The notes under the pieces: generated by a model | Told to the model about the DNA's origin: nothing | The model's database searches: none | What the model saw: only the letters and a program-made list of their open reading frames with translations | Assembly (NCBI GenBank): GCA_900314855.1 | Contig: OMWZ01000011.1 | Span: 1-54,790 of the forward strand | From: an uncultured Selenomonadales bacterium | GTDB taxonomy: Bacteria; Bacillota; Negativicutes; Acidaminococcales; Acidaminococcaceae | Length of the DNA: 54,790 bases | Reading direction: 5' to 3' | Program-made: the position numbers and the translations under genes | Part shown: positions 14,485 to 23,125 of the stretch, piece after piece | Numbering within the stretch: position 1 is the first letter of the stretch | How the letters are laid out: each line of letters starts with the position of its first letter

Positions 14485-16587
14485 ATGGTAGGGGAAATCC
14501 TGAACGGGCGCTATGAAGTGCTGAAACCCATCGGATTCGGCGGCATGGCAGAAGTCTACCTGGCCAGGGACGTGCTTCTGGACCGCAAGGTGGCCATCAA
14601 GATTATGCGCAAGGAGTTTGTGAACAACAAGGCGCAGATGGAGCAATTCAAACGGGAAGCCAAGTCGGCGGCCCGCCTGATCCATCCTTCCATCATCAAT
14701 ATCTATGATGTCTGCGAGGACAAGAATCTGAACTATATCGTCATGGAATACGTGGAAGGGGTCACGCTGAAGGCGTTTGAGGAACAGCACGGCCGTCTGG
14801 ATCCGTCCCTGGCCGTGGCCCTGACACTGCAGCTGGCATCGGCGTTGGAACACGCCCACAGCCACAACATCATCCATTGTGACATCAAGCCGCAGAATAT
14901 TGTCCTGACGGAAAGCATGCAGCCGAAAATTGTCGATTTTGGCATTTCCAAGATCGTATCGAATGAGACCATGGCCTTTACGGCTTCCGTCGTCGGATCG
15001 GTCCACTATTTTTCGCCGGAACAGGCGCAGGGACTGAAAATCACGGCTCAGTCGGATATCTATTCCCTGGGCATCGTTTTCTACGAGATGCTGACCGGGC
15101 ATGTGCCCTTCGACGGCAGTACGGCTGTCGCCGTGGCGCGAAAACAGGTGGAGGAACAGCCGCCTCGTCTGGCCGACGACTGGCCCGGGGCCCCGGAGGC
15201 CTTGCAGCAGATCCTGGACAAGGCGTTGGCCAAGGACCTGAACAAGCGCTACCAAAGCGCCGCGGAAATGCGTCACGACCTGGTGCAGGCGAAGAAGGAA
15301 CTTTATCCCGACGGTGCCCACTCCTACCTGGAGGACACGATGCCCCTGGGGAAGGCGGCCGCCTCGGCGCCGCTGGCCGTGGAATCCCGTCCGGAACCGC
15401 GGCGGAATGAGGACGAGGGCGAGAAGACCTTGATTATGAAATTGCCCTCTTTCTTGACGGAAGAAGTCGACGACGAACCGGAAGCTGCGGAGGAGGCGGA
15501 GCACCGGACCGGAAAATTCCACCCGGACGAGTCCTGGGGCGCGCAGGGCGGCAGGGAAGCGGGGAACCGTCCGGACCTGCCGGATCCGTCACCTGCAGGG
15601 CGAAAAAAGAAGGCAGGCTTTCTGGCGGGCCATCCGCGCCTGAAGAAGATCCTGACGGGCGTCCTGGCCGTGTTCCTGGTCCTTTTCCTGGGCTGCCTGT
15701 ACTATTTCAACAGCACGACGCCGGAGATTGAAGTGCCTGATGTCAACGGCATGCCCGTAGCGGAGGCACAAAAGGTCCTGGAAGAGAAAGGCTTCCGCGT
15801 CGAATTGGAAGAATCCATGGATAAGAATGTCACGCCCGGCACTGTCTTGAAGATGGATCCCGCTGCCGGCACGAAGCGGAAGGAAGGCGCCAGGATTACC
15901 CTGACCATCGCACGGGGGTTGAAATTGTCCCCCATTCCGGATGTGACAGGCCTGGATTTGTCCCAGGCGGAAAAACTGCTCCAGGAGAAAGGTTTCCGTG
16001 TCGGCAAAGTGACCAACGCCTGGGAGGATGGCAAGCCGGAAGGGCTGGTCCTGCGCCAGCTGCCGACCGCGGGCAGCCGCCTGAACGAGGGCGGCGGAGT
16101 GGACCTGGTCGTGAACCGTAAGGAAACGGCCAAGGCGGAACTGCCGAACTTGACTGGCCTGGTTCTGAAAGATGCCAAGGCAAAGTTGGAAGCTATGAAA
16201 CTGAAGGTGGGCCAGGTCATTACCGTCGATAGCGACAAGGAGGAAGGTACGGTCCTGTCGACCAACCCGTCTGCCGGGGAGGCCCTCGCCGAAGGCACGT
16301 CTGTCGATCTGCGCGTTTCCAATGGGCAGGGCGGCAGCACCGGAGGCAGTGAGGGAGGCGGCAGCGCCTCGACGGGCAGCCGCCGGGCGTCGCGCTATGT
16401 GGAATTCATCGTTCCCGGCACAGGGCCCCATCATGTCCAGGTGATTTCGACGACCGGCTCGTCCCAGACGGTGGAAGTTTCCGGGAAGTATCCCGGCGGT
16501 TCCCGCCTGCGGCAGCGCATCAATGGAAACGCTTCGTCGGTCCGCTTCTTTGTGGACGGCAAGCTCATCGAGGAAAAGAATTGGTAA
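14485..16587 (+). CDS. prkC: PASTA-domain eukaryotic-type serine/threonine kinase PrkC/PknB
   Basis: 700 residues: kinase domain (10 to about 270) with P-loop GFGGMAEVY, Lys39-type VAIKIM, catalytic loop H131-C132-D133 (HCDIKPQN) and DFG Asp151; a juxtamembrane linker of about 110 residues rich in acidic residues; one membrane helix (about 388-410); three PASTA repeats starting near 411, 480 and 549; then a Gly/Ser-rich hinge and a C-terminal domain (about 635-700) of unknown type. PASTA repeats bind muropeptides or lipid II outside the membrane. The usual HRD arginine is Cys, making it a non-RD kinase. Its stop overlaps the rsgA start. Confidence 0.95.
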   Translation: MVGEILNGRYEVLKPIGFGGMAEVYLARDVLLDRKVAIKIMRKEFVNNKAQMEQFKREAKSAARLIHPSIINIYDVCEDKNLNYIVMEYVEGVTLKAFEEQHGRLDPSLAVALTLQLASALEHAHSHNIIHCDIKPQNIVLTESMQPKIVDFGISKIVSNETMAFTASVVGSVHYFSPEQAQGLKITAQSDIYSLGIVFYEMLTGHVPFDGSTAVAVARKQVEEQPPRLADDWPGAPEALQQILDKALAKDLNKRYQSAAEMRHDLVQAKKELYPDGAHSYLEDTMPLGKAAASAPLAVESRPEPRRNEDEGEKTLIMKLPSFLTEEVDDEPEAAEEAEHRTGKFHPDESWGAQGGREAGNRPDLPDPSPAGRKKKAGFLAGHPRLKKILTGVLAVFLVLFLGCLYYFNSTTPEIEVPDVNGMPVAEAQKVLEEKGFRVELEESMDKNVTPGTVLKMDPAAGTKRKEGARITLTIARGLKLSPIPDVTGLDLSQAEKLLQEKGFRVGKVTNAWEDGKPEGLVLRQLPTAGSRLNEGGGVDLVVNRKETAKAELPNLTGLVLKDAKAKLEAMKLKVGQVITVDSDKEEGTVLSTNPSAGEALAEGTSVDLRVSNGQGGSTGGSEGGGSASTGSRRASRYVEFIVPGTGPHHVQVISTTGSSQTVEVSGKYPGGSRLRQRINGNASSVRFFVDGKLIEEKNW

Positions 16588-17483
16588 AAGAAGGAAGGGT
16601 CCTCCGCTCGTACAGCGGCTATTACTATGTCGCCTGCGACGGGCAGGTCTACACCTGCAAAATTCGGGGCCATATGAAAAAGGAACGGTTTTCCCTCTGC
16701 ACGGGGGACCACGTCCGCTTTGAGGCGGCGGGGGAAGCCCTCCCCGCGGCGGACGGGCCGGCCGGGATGATTACGGAAGTGCTGCCCCGGCAAAACCATC
16801 TGACCCGTCCCACCGTGGCCAATATGGATCTGGATGTCGTGACGATGGCCCTGGCCGACCCGGCGCCGAGTTTCCTGATCCTGGACAAGCTTCTGGTCCT
16901 GGCGGCGTGTGGCGGCGTACCGGCCCTGATTGTCCTGACCAAGGCGGATCTGGTGCCGGCGGACGAGGCGGAAGCCGTGGCCCGTGTATACCGGGAGATC
17001 GGGTATGAGGTCCATGTGGTTTCTACCCGGACGGGCCAGGGCCTGGCGGCCTTGAAAGAACGCCTGGCCCGGCAGGTCACAGTGGTCGGCGGTCCCAGCG
17101 GCGTCGGCAAGTCCACGCTGCTCAACGCTTTGCAGCCCGGAATGGCCCGGGCGACGGGCGCCGTCAGCAAGAAAATCGGGCGGGGCCGCCACACCACACG
17201 GTTCACGGACCTGGTTCCTTTCAATGGGGGTTACCTGGCCGACTCGCCGGGCTTCGGTAATGTCTTCATGGAGGACCTGGACCCGGCAGGGCTGGCCGGC
17301 TATTTCCGGGAATTTGCCAAGTACGCGGACGCGTGCCGCTTTCGCCCCTGCAGCCACACGCACGAGCCGGTCTGTGGCGTCAAGGACGCCGTCGCGGCTG
17401 GGTACATCGCCCCGAGCCGCTATGCGTCGTATCAAACCATTTTGGCGGAATTGAAAGCCGAACGAGAGAAGAGGTATTTGTAA
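16581..17483 (+). CDS. rsgA: Ribosome small-subunit-dependent GTPase RsgA
   Basis: 300 residues with circularly permuted GTPase motifs: G4 LTKADLV first, then G1 GPSGVGKS near 171 and G3 DSPGFG. The N-terminal OB domain includes GYYYVACDGQVYTCKIRG. The C-terminal zinc site uses C252, C257, H259 and C265. The protein proofreads late 30S subunit assembly. Translation starts at TTG 16581, overlapping the prkC stop codon, after a GAGGAAAAG segment. In B. subtilis the orthologue is a substrate of PrkC, consistent with the gene order. The TAA stop overlaps the rpe ATG. Confidence 0.95.
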   Translation: MVKEGRVLRSYSGYYYVACDGQVYTCKIRGHMKKERFSLCTGDHVRFEAAGEALPAADGPAGMITEVLPRQNHLTRPTVANMDLDVVTMALADPAPSFLILDKLLVLAACGGVPALIVLTKADLVPADEAEAVARVYREIGYEVHVVSTRTGQGLAALKERLARQVTVVGGPSGVGKSTLLNALQPGMARATGAVSKKIGRGRHTTRFTDLVPFNGGYLADSPGFGNVFMEDLDPAGLAGYFREFAKYADACRFRPCSHTHEPVCGVKDAVAAGYIAPSRYASYQTILAELKAEREKRYL

Positions 17484-18142
17484 TGAAGATCCAAGTTGCG
17501 CCGTCTATTTTATCTGCTGATTTTTCCTGTCTGGGAGACGAAATCCGGAAAATTGAACAAGCGGGAGCCGACTGGGTCCACATCGACGTCATGGACGGGA
17601 ATTTTGTGCCCAACCTGACCTTTGGGGCCCCCGTCGTTTCAAAGATCCGCAAAGTGACCAAGCTCTTTTTTGATTGTCATCTCATGGTGGAACATCCGGA
17701 AACGTATATTGAAGATTTCGCCAAGGCCGGAGCAGACCAGATTGTTGTCCACGCCGAAGCAACCCGGCATTTGCACCGTTGCCTGCAGGCCATCCACGGC
17801 GCAGGGCTCCGCGCCGGCGTTGCCCTCAATCCCGCGTCTTCCCTGGCCCTGGTGGAGGAAGTGCTGTGCGACGCGGACCTGTTCCTGTTGATGACGGTCA
17901 ATCCCGGTTTCGGCGGCCAGAAGTTCATTCCGTCGGTCCTGCCAAAAATCGGCCGCCTGCGTCGTATGCTGCAGCAGGCCAACCGGAAGACGGATATCCA
18001 GGTTGATGGCGGCATCAACGCGGAAACGGCGAAGCTCGTCGTCGGCGCCGGCGCGACGGTCCTCGTGGCCGGATCCTACGTATACGGCGCGGCGGACACG
18101 GCGGCGGCCATTGCCTCCCTGCGAGCAGGGGACCGGTCTTGA
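17483..18142 (+). CDS. rpe: Ribulose-phosphate 3-epimerase
   Basis: 219 residues, the normal size for this TIM-barrel enzyme of the pentose phosphate pathway. Motifs include APSILSADF at the N-terminus, HIDVMDGNFVPNLTFG with the catalytic Asp, HLMVEHPE, MTVNPGFGGQKF and VDGGIN. The start ATG overlaps the rsgA stop (TAATG); earlier in-frame starts lie inside rsgA and were rejected. The stop codon overlaps the -35 box of the riboflavin operon promoter, so rpe ends the long cluster. Confidence 0.96.
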   Translation: MKIQVAPSILSADFSCLGDEIRKIEQAGADWVHIDVMDGNFVPNLTFGAPVVSKIRKVTKLFFDCHLMVEHPETYIEDFAKAGADQIVVHAEATRHLHRCLQAIHGAGLRAGVALNPASSLALVEEVLCDADLFLLMTVNPGFGGQKFIPSVLPKIGRLRRMLQQANRKTDIQVDGGINAETAKLVVGAGATVLVAGSYVYGAADTAAAIASLRAGDRS

Positions 18143-18167
18143 CAAACGGGCCTGCGCCGGGTAAACT
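18139..18167 (+). promoter_or_regulatory. Riboflavin operon promoter
   Basis: TTGACA (18139-18144) and TAAACT (18162-18167) are 17 bases apart. The -35 box overlaps the rpe stop codon. Transcription would start about 15 bases before the FMN riboswitch. Confidence 0.7.
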
Positions 18168-18187
18168 GGGTGTGGAATAGAATAGAA

Positions 18188-18319
18188 GTCTTTGGGGCAG
18201 GGTGATTCCGCGAGGAAGATTCCCAACCGGCGGTAAAGTCCGCGAGCCGAGGCACGGAGTGCCGACGCATGAACCGGTTTGATTCCGGTACCGACAGTAT
18301 AGTCTGGATGAGAAAAGAC
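18188..18319 (+). promoter_or_regulatory. FMN riboswitch (RFN element)
   Basis: The conserved RFN core is present in order: GGGGCAGGGTG, CCCAACCGGCGGTAAAGTCC, GAACCGGTTTGATTCCGG, ACCGACAGTATAGTCTGG and ATGAGAAAAG. The closing P1 helix is GTCTTT (18188-18193) with AAAGAC (18314-18319). It binds FMN and sits directly upstream of ribD. A terminator follows 18 bases later, so control is by premature transcription termination. Confidence 0.96.
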
Positions 18320-18336
18320 GCGGTGGGATTCGAACG

Positions 18337-18376
18337 AAAACCATAGGGCTGCCCTGGGCGCTTCTATGGTTTTTTT
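18337..18376 (+). terminator. Riboswitch-controlled terminator
   Basis: Stem AAAACCATAG (18337-18346) pairs with CTATGGTTTT (18364-18373) and is followed by a T run. It lies between the FMN aptamer and ribD and is the expected expression platform. Confidence 0.85.
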
Positions 18377-18412
18377 GTATGCCGGCGGGGCCGGCAGGAA
18401 GCAGGTGAGACG

Positions 18413-19537
18413 GTGCAGTCGGAGGAATTTTATATGAGGCGGGCCCTGGAGCTGGCCCGCCGCGCGGAAGGGGATACGAGCCCCAACCCGATGGTGGGAT
18501 GTATCCTTACCGATGCCGAGGGAAATATTGTAGGCGAGGGCTGGCACCACAAGGCAGGACAGCCTCATGCGGAAATCATGGCCCTGGAAGACATGAAGCA
18601 ACGGCACGGTCAGGGGCATACGGCGTATGTCAGCCTGGAACCCTGTTCCCATTACGGACGGACCGGTCCTTGCTGTGACGCTTTGATCCGGGCCGGACTC
18701 CGCAGGGTCGTGGCTGCCATGGTGGATCCCAATCCGAAGGTATCCGGTCGGGGGCTCCAGCGTCTGCGTGACGCCGGAATCGAGGTGACGGTCGGCGTTT
18801 GTGAAGCCGAGGCACGGCGCCTCAACGAAAAGTTCCTCTTGTGGGTCACGGAAGGGAGGCCTTTCGTGAGCCTCAAGTTCGCCGAGACCCTGGATGGGAA
18901 GCTGGCCACGAGAACAGGGGATGCCTATTTTGTGACAGGGCCGGAGGCGCATCGCTACAGCCATTTTTTGCGCAGGACCCACGACGCGATTCTCGTGGGG
19001 AGCGGCACGGTCTTGGCTGATGACCCGGCCTTGACGACACGTCTGGTGCCAGGCCGAAACCCGGTTCGCGTTGTCCTGGACGGCCGGGCCCGGATTCCCC
19101 TGACGGCTCGCCTCCTGCGGGAAGAGGGCCGGACCCTTGTGGTTACGGGGCCCGGGGCGGCGCCGGATAAGGTAGCCTGCCTGCGGGAACTGCCCGGGGT
19201 GGAAGTCCTGTCCCTGCCGTCGGGGGGACCGAACGGGGGACTGGATTTGCAGGCCCTTTTGGCGGCCCTGGAAGAGCGGGGCCTGACGTCGGTCCTTGTG
19301 GAGGGCGGCAGCGCGGTGCTGGGTTCGTTCCTCGATGCCGGCCTGGCAGACCGGGTCTACGCGTTTGTGGCACCGAAACTGGTCGGTGGGGCCGGAGCCC
19401 TGCCGGCTGTCGGGGGAAAGGGCATTGCCGCCATGGCGGATTGCGCGTCCGTCGAGGAAATGGAGTGCCTTCCCCTCGGTTCGGACTGGCTCCTGACGGG
19501 AAGGGTCTGCTTTGCTGCCCCGCGGGCATCGCGGTAA
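18413..19537 (+). CDS. ribD: Bifunctional riboflavin deaminase/reductase RibD
   Basis: 374 residues. The N-terminal deaminase domain has zinc ligands H52 (HAE) and C78/C87 in PCSHYGRTGPC; the C-terminal domain (about 150-370) is the NADPH-dependent reductase, starting FVSLKFAETLDGK. It performs the second and third steps of riboflavin synthesis. Two starts are possible: GTG 18413 and ATG 18434, the latter with GGAGGAA before it. I chose GTG because residues MQSEEFYMRRAL match the N-terminus of known RibD proteins; translation from both is possible. It is the first gene of ribD-ribE-ribBA-ribH. Confidence 0.95.
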   Translation: MQSEEFYMRRALELARRAEGDTSPNPMVGCILTDAEGNIVGEGWHHKAGQPHAEIMALEDMKQRHGQGHTAYVSLEPCSHYGRTGPCCDALIRAGLRRVVAAMVDPNPKVSGRGLQRLRDAGIEVTVGVCEAEARRLNEKFLLWVTEGRPFVSLKFAETLDGKLATRTGDAYFVTGPEAHRYSHFLRRTHDAILVGSGTVLADDPALTTRLVPGRNPVRVVLDGRARIPLTARLLREEGRTLVVTGPGAAPDKVACLRELPGVEVLSLPSGGPNGGLDLQALLAALEERGLTSVLVEGGSAVLGSFLDAGLADRVYAFVAPKLVGGAGALPAVGGKGIAAMADCASVEEMECLPLGSDWLLTGRVCFAAPRASR

Positions 19538-19546
19538 GGAGGCTTT

Positions 19547-20251
19547 ATGTTTACGGGATTGGTAGAAGAAATGGGAGCCGTGGAACGCTTGCGGGAAGGC
19601 ACGGACCTGTGCAAGCTTTCCCTGCGGGCCCGGCAAGTCCTGGAAGGGCTACGCATCGGGGACAGCGTTGCCGTGAACGGGGTCTGCCTGACGGTGACGG
19701 AGCGGAACAGCGATGGGTTCACGGCCGACGTCATGCCGGAAACCGTCCGCCGGACGACGTTGCGCGCGCTGCGTCCCGGGGACCGGGTGAACCTGGAGCG
19801 GGCCTTGCGTCCGTCGGACCGGCTGGACGGGCATATCGTCCAGGGCCACGTGGAGGGGGTGGGGACCATTGCCCGCATCCGTCCCGAAGGTAACGCCCTA
19901 GTGTACGGGATCACCGCCCCGGTGGAGCTACTGCCCTATATTGTGCCGAAAGGGTCCATCGCGGTGGATGGAATCAGCTTGACGGTGACGGAAGTCGGTC
20001 CATCATCCTTCGGCGTGTCCCTGATTCCCCATACGGCGGCGCGGACGACGCTGGGGTTCCGGAAACCAGGCGACCGGGTGAACCTGGAAACGGATATCCT
20101 GGCCCGCTACCTGGAACGTTTCCTCGCCGGGCGCTTCGGGACCGCGGCGGGAATGGACAGCCCCGGTGCGGGAAATACGGGTAGGGGGAACCCGCAGGCC
20201 GACGGGGAAGGGGACCTTACCCTGGAGTTGCTGCAACAAAACGGATTTTGA
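19547..20251 (+). CDS. ribE: Riboflavin synthase alpha chain
   Basis: 234 residues with two lumazine-binding barrels, beginning MFTGLVEEMG and repeating near residue 98 (GHIVQGHVEGVG). Each barrel carries the SVAVNGVCLTV or SIAVDGISLTV motif. It dismutates two 6,7-dimethyl-8-ribityllumazine molecules to riboflavin and works with RibH. A Gly-rich insert of about 25 residues (GMDSPGAGNTGRGNPQ) precedes the C-terminal helix LELLQQNGF, making the protein slightly longer than usual. Nine bases separate it from ribD. Confidence 0.95.
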   Translation: MFTGLVEEMGAVERLREGTDLCKLSLRARQVLEGLRIGDSVAVNGVCLTVTERNSDGFTADVMPETVRRTTLRALRPGDRVNLERALRPSDRLDGHIVQGHVEGVGTIARIRPEGNALVYGITAPVELLPYIVPKGSIAVDGISLTVTEVGPSSFGVSLIPHTAARTTLGFRKPGDRVNLETDILARYLERFLAGRFGTAAGMDSPGAGNTGRGNPQADGEGDLTLELLQQNGF

Positions 20252-20307
20252 CCGTGTCCCCGAAACGGCAGTCCCGCCAGGGACGCCTTGGGACGGAGAA
20301 ATAAACC

Positions 20308-20323
20308 GGCGGCCCGGGCCGCC
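20308..20323. repeat. 16-bp perfect palindrome before ribBA
   Basis: GGCGGCCCGGGCCGCC is self-complementary and can form a 6-bp hairpin with a four-base loop in the ribE-ribBA intercistronic RNA, just upstream of the AAGGAAAGG ribosome site. There is no T run, so it is not a terminator. It may affect mRNA stability or translation. Confidence 0.5.
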
Positions 20324-20340
20324 AAGGAAAGGAGTTTCCT

Positions 20341-21585
20341 ATGGAGAAATTCAAATTCAACACCGTCGAGGAAGCCATCGACGCCATCAAGCAGGGCAAA
20401 ATGGTCCTGGTGACGGACGACGAGGATCGGGAAAACGAAGGCGACCTGATCATGGCCGCCCAGTTCTGCACAGGCGAAGATATCAACTTTATGGCAAAGG
20501 AGGCCCGCGGGCTGATCTGTATGCCGGCGGCGCCGGAAATCATGGACAAACTGCAATTCGGCGCCATGGTGGTCAACAACACGGATAACCATGAGACGGC
20601 GTTTTCGGTTTCCATCGACCACCAGGATACGACGACAGGCATTTCGGCTTATGAACGGGCCTATACCATGAAGAAATGCACCGAACCGGGAGCCCAGCCC
20701 GGCGATTTCCGCCGTCCTGGGCATGTCTTTCCCCTGCGGAGCCGCAAGGGAGGGGTCCTGGTGCGGACGGGACATACGGAAACCACGACAGACTTGTGCG
20801 CCCTGGCGGGCCTGACACCGGTCGGTATCTGCTGCGAAATCATGAAGGAAGACGGACACATGGCCCGTACGCCCGATTTGATCGAGTTTGCCAAAAAGCA
20901 TGGCTTGGTCTTCATTACCGTGGCGTCCCTCGTGGCGTATCGCAAACGCCATGAAAAAATGGTGCATCGCATCGCCGAGGCGGACCTGCCATCCAAATAC
21001 GGCCATTTCCGCATTATCGCCTATGGCAACGACCTGGATGATTTGTGCCATGTGGCGATTGTCAAGGGCAAGGTAGCAGGCAAGAAGGACGTCCTGGTCC
21101 GGGTCCATTCGGAATGCCTGACCGGCGACGCCTTCGGCAGCCTGCGCTGCGACTGCGGCGACCAGCTCGCCAGTGCCCTGCGCAGGATCGAGAAGGAAGG
21201 ATGCGGCGTCGTGGTCTACATGCGCCAGGAAGGACGCGGCATCGGTCTGGCCAACAAGATACGGGCCTACGCCTTGCAGGACCAGGGGATGGACACCGTC
21301 GAAGCGAATGTCCGCCTAGGGTTCGCGCCGGACTTGCGGGATTATGGCCTGGGCGCCCAGATCCTGGCAGACCTGGGCCTGACGACCATCCGTTTGCTGA
21401 CAAACAATCCGGCCAAACGGGCGGGGCTGTCGGGGTACGGGATCACCATCACGGATCGTGTGCCTATTGAAATCGCCCCGAACGAATACAATGAGTTCTA
21501 TTTGGAAACCAAAGAGGAAAAAATGGGTCACGACTTGTCGGACCTGCATTTGAAGCGTGTCAACGAACGGCACGTGGACCAGTGA
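20341..21585 (+). CDS. ribBA: Bifunctional DHBP synthase / GTP cyclohydrolase II RibBA
   Basis: 414 residues. The N-terminal half (1 to about 205) is 3,4-dihydroxy-2-butanone-4-phosphate synthase, with [11 protein letters not shown] near residue 22. The C-terminal half is GTP cyclohydrolase II, with zinc ligands C259, C270 and C272 and the RQEGRGIGL motif. Together they supply both precursors of the lumazine. The ATG has AAAGGAG upstream. The 89-base gap from ribE contains only a palindrome, so the gene is in the same transcript. Confidence 0.96.
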   Translation: MEKFKFNTVEEAIDAIKQGKMVLVTDDEDRENEGDLIMAAQFCTGEDINFMAKEARGLICMPAAPEIMDKLQFGAMVVNNTDNHETAFSVSIDHQDTTTGISAYERAYTMKKCTEPGAQPGDFRRPGHVFPLRSRKGGVLVRTGHTETTTDLCALAGLTPVGICCEIMKEDGHMARTPDLIEFAKKHGLVFITVASLVAYRKRHEKMVHRIAEADLPSKYGHFRIIAYGNDLDDLCHVAIVKGKVAGKKDVLVRVHSECLTGDAFGSLRCDCGDQLASALRRIEKEGCGVVVYMRQEGRGIGLANKIRAYALQDQGMDTVEANVRLGFAPDLRDYGLGAQILADLGLTTIRLLTNNPAKRAGLSGYGITITDRVPIEIAPNEYNEFYLETKEEKMGHDLSDLHLKRVNERHVDQ

Positions 21586-21604
21586 GTTGAAGGAGGAACA
21601 GAGA

Positions 21605-22066
21605 ATGAGGACAGTAGAAGGCATGTTGAAGGCCGATGGCCTGAGATTGGCGATTGTCGTATCCCGGTTTAATGAATTGATCACGAACAAGCTTGTCGGC
21701 GGCGCGGAAGATGCGATTCGCCGGACGGGTGGCAGCCTGGACGACGTGACCCTCGTGTGGGTTCCCGGCGCCTTTGAGATTCCCCTGGCGGCACAGAAGC
21801 TGGCGGCGTCGGGCAAGTTTGATGCGGTCATTGCCCTCGGTGCCGTTATTCGCGGCGCCACACCCCATTTTGATTACGTTTGCGCCGAAGCGGCCAAAGG
21901 GGTCGCGCAGGCGTCCCTGTCGACGGGCGTGCCCGTCGCGTTCGGCATCCTGACGACGGAAAACATCCAGCAGGCTGTGGAACGGGCCGGCACCAAGTCC
22001 GGCAATAAAGGGTACGATGCCGCTATGAGCGCCATCGAAATGGCCAACTTGTTCCGCGCGCTGTAA
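21605..22066 (+). CDS. ribH: 6,7-dimethyl-8-ribityllumazine synthase
   Basis: 153 residues, the typical length. Motifs include [15 protein letters not shown], the [13 protein letters not shown] substrate loop, [16 protein letters not shown] and [13 protein letters not shown]. It condenses the RibBA and RibD products and normally forms 60-subunit or pentameric shells. Start at ATG 21605 after AAGGAGGAAC; an in-frame upstream ATG lies inside ribBA. It ends the riboflavin operon; a 9-bp hairpin without T run follows. Confidence 0.96.
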   Translation: MRTVEGMLKADGLRLAIVVSRFNELITNKLVGGAEDAIRRTGGSLDDVTLVWVPGAFEIPLAAQKLAASGKFDAVIALGAVIRGATPHFDYVCAEAAKGVAQASLSTGVPVAFGILTTENIQQAVERAGTKSGNKGYDAAMSAIEMANLFRAL

Positions 22067-22108
22067 AAGGCGTTTTCCTTTGCGAAAGGGAAGTTTGACG
22101 GAGAAACC

Positions 22109-23041
22109 ATGATGGAAGCAAAAGAAGTGAAAGAAACCAACGAAACGACAAAACGGACAAAACACGATTTCCGCAGCGGAAAGGATATCCTGACCCGCGC
22201 TACGGTCGGCGACGTGCGGATTTACGTGGCCCGGACGACCCGTCTCGTGCGGCGCCTGTCCGTGAACCATCATACGTCGCACCTGGCGACGGCAGCCCTG
22301 GGCCGGACGGTCACGGGGGCCCTGTTGTTGGCGGCGACGATGAAGAACAAAGAAGGCGTGGGTATCAAAATCGCCGGGGACGGCCCCATCGGCCAGATTA
22401 TCGCCGAGGCCCAGGACGGGACGGGCCGCGGCTATGTAGGCAATCCCGACGTGTTCCTGCCGCCGAAGGATGGCCATTTCGATGTCGGCGGCGCAGTCGG
22501 GAACGGGACGATTTCCGTGACGCGCTATACGGAAGGAATGCGTCCTTTCACGGGAACGGCGGCCCTGGTGGACGGCGAAATCGCCGACGACCTGACGCAG
22601 TACCTGTGGTCTTCGGAACAGACGCCGTCGTCCGTGGCCCTGGGGGTCCTCGTCACGCCGGAAGGGGACGTGCAGGCTGCCGGCGGCTGGTTTATCCAGG
22701 CGCTGCCGAACTGCGGCGACGACATCCTGGAGACCCTGGACAGGAACGTGCGGCAGACTCCGTACGTATCGAGCCTTCTCGACATGGGCTTTGAGCCGGA
22801 GCAGATTATCCGGATGCTGGGCAAGGGACTGTCGGTGAAAATCCTGGATTCCTACCCGCTGCAGTTTGCCTGCAACTGCAGCAAGGAAAAGATCGAAGGG
22901 GTCCTGCAGACCCTGCCGAAAAAGGAGCTGCAGGCCATGGCGGAAGACGAAGTGACGGAAGCCACGTGCCCGTACTGCAACGCCCACTATACGTTCCGCC
23001 GCTCCGAGATCCAGTCCCTGGCGGACAAGGCGGAGAAGTAA
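22109..23041 (+). CDS. hslO: Redox-regulated chaperone Hsp33
   Basis: 310 residues. The redox-sensing zinc site at the C-terminus has the standard CxC plus CxxC arrangement: C255, C257 (FACNCSKEKI) and C287, C290 (CPYC). Oxidation releases zinc and activates holdase function. About 25 residues at the N-terminus (EAKEVKETNETTKRTKHDF) are an extension relative to known Hsp33. Start is one of the tandem ATGs at 22109/22112. It stands 42 bases after ribH and could be cotranscribed with the riboflavin operon. Confidence 0.94.
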   Translation: MMEAKEVKETNETTKRTKHDFRSGKDILTRATVGDVRIYVARTTRLVRRLSVNHHTSHLATAALGRTVTGALLLAATMKNKEGVGIKIAGDGPIGQIIAEAQDGTGRGYVGNPDVFLPPKDGHFDVGGAVGNGTISVTRYTEGMRPFTGTAALVDGEIADDLTQYLWSSEQTPSSVALGVLVTPEGDVQAAGGWFIQALPNCGDDILETLDRNVRQTPYVSSLLDMGFEPEQIIRMLGKGLSVKILDSYPLQFACNCSKEKIEGVLQTLPKKELQAMAEDEVTEATCPYCNAHYTFRRSEIQSLADKAEK

Positions 23042-23054
23042 GGGAAATCCTTTG

Positions 23055-23083
23055 TTGACAAAACGAACGGTTGTTTGTATAAT
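23055..23083 (+). promoter_or_regulatory. Consensus promoter of recA
   Basis: TTGACA (23055-23060) and TATAAT (23078-23083) are both perfect and separated by the ideal 17 bases. It lies 43 bases upstream of the recA start. Confidence 0.88.
23064..23077. promoter_or_regulatory. LexA/SOS box inside the recA promoter
   Basis: CGAACGGTTGTTTG matches the Firmicutes LexA pattern CGAACnnnnGTTCG except for one base. It fills the spacer between -35 and -10, where bound LexA would block RNA polymerase. lexA itself is not in the window. Confidence 0.75.
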
Positions 23084-23125
23084 TAACAACAGGATAGTTC
23101 GCGACAAAAGGAGGTCTGATCTTAC

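Noticed and set aside
20308..20323. Terminator between ribE and ribBA
   Set aside because: The palindrome is perfect but has no T run and is followed at once by the ribBA ribosome site.
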